A stretch of DNA of 6,264 nucleotides from an uncultured Ruminococcus sp. (GTDB lineage Bacteria > Bacillota > Clostridia > Oscillospirales > Ruminococcaceae): NCBI GenBank assembly GCA_900554975.1, contig USJI01000073.1:1-6264 (forward strand), in the 5' to 3' direction. Below are positions 6,169 to 6,264 of this stretch, one piece after another (the first letter of the stretch is position 1; each line of letters starts with the position of its first letter). The position numbers and the translations under genes were made by a program. A model generated the notes under the pieces. The model made no database searches. It was not told the origin of the DNA and saw only the letters and a list, made by a program, of their open reading frames with translations.

Positions 6169-6188
6169 GTAACGCATAAAAGGTTCGA

Positions 6189-6264
6189 CCACGCTTTCTG
6201 AAGAAAGTGTGGCAAAGACTTTTAGTTCGCTGTTCATATTACAAGTACGCTTTTATAAGACCCG
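6189..6264 (-). repeat. Dispersed hairpin repeat, copy D, cut by window edge
   Basis: A near-identical copy of C, offset by exactly 140 bp and continuing past the right edge, so the true repeat length is unknown. Its hairpin is the longest of the four: CCACGCTTTC (6189-6198), TGAA, GAAAGTGTGG (6203-6212), 10 bp with one G-T wobble at 6193/6208. Confidence 0.88.

Noticed and set aside
6051..6264. CRISPR array
   Set aside because: The repeated block exceeds 70 bp with a 140-bp period, and its intervening tail is conserved in copy B, so it is not unique spacer DNA. No cas gene is present.

Overview
The window looks like chromosomal DNA of an endospore-forming Clostridia-type Bacillota. The reasons are two spoVA genes, a Gram-positive style surface protein, strong AGGAG-type ribosome binding sites and moderately AT-rich DNA. 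The style of the surface protein (Thr-rich linker, TGD motif, C-terminal membrane anchor) recalls Ruminococcus and relatives, but that placement is an inference from memory. Every convincing gene is on the minus strand, so transcription runs from right to left.

Reading in transcription order: the right edge (6036-6264) has no conventional gene. It holds two copies (D, then C) of a dispersed hairpin-containing repeat, 140 bp apart, the second abutting the mfd ribosome binding site. mfd (2574-6035) encodes a full-length transcription-repair coupling factor. A short gap (2426-2573) carries a strong sigma-A-type promoter for a secreted, membrane-anchored protein of unknown function (1592-2425), which ends at a clear intrinsic terminator (1545-1576). 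The next intergenic stretch (1280-1591) holds two diverged copies of the same repeat (B, then A) and a candidate forespore sigma-G promoter immediately before spoVAD (263-1279). spoVAE (1-256, cut by the left edge) follows 6 nt later and is probably co-transcribed with spoVAD. These two encode parts of the channel/import machinery that moves dipicolinic acid into the developing spore and releases it at germination. The usual upstream partner spoVAC is not in front of spoVAD here.

The main unexplained signal is the repeat family. Its four copies share a TGAA-loop hairpin whose stem varies with compensatory changes, and a conserved tail. All lie in the same orientation as the genes, just upstream of spoVAD and mfd. 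Read on the minus strand, each copy also has an ATG-led frame whose peptide is related between copies (roughly MNxELKVFAKLSSES). In copy C this frame ends in a TGA that overlaps the mfd start as ATGA. Whether the family is an RNA/DNA structural element, a relic of a coding repeat, or both cannot be settled from this window.
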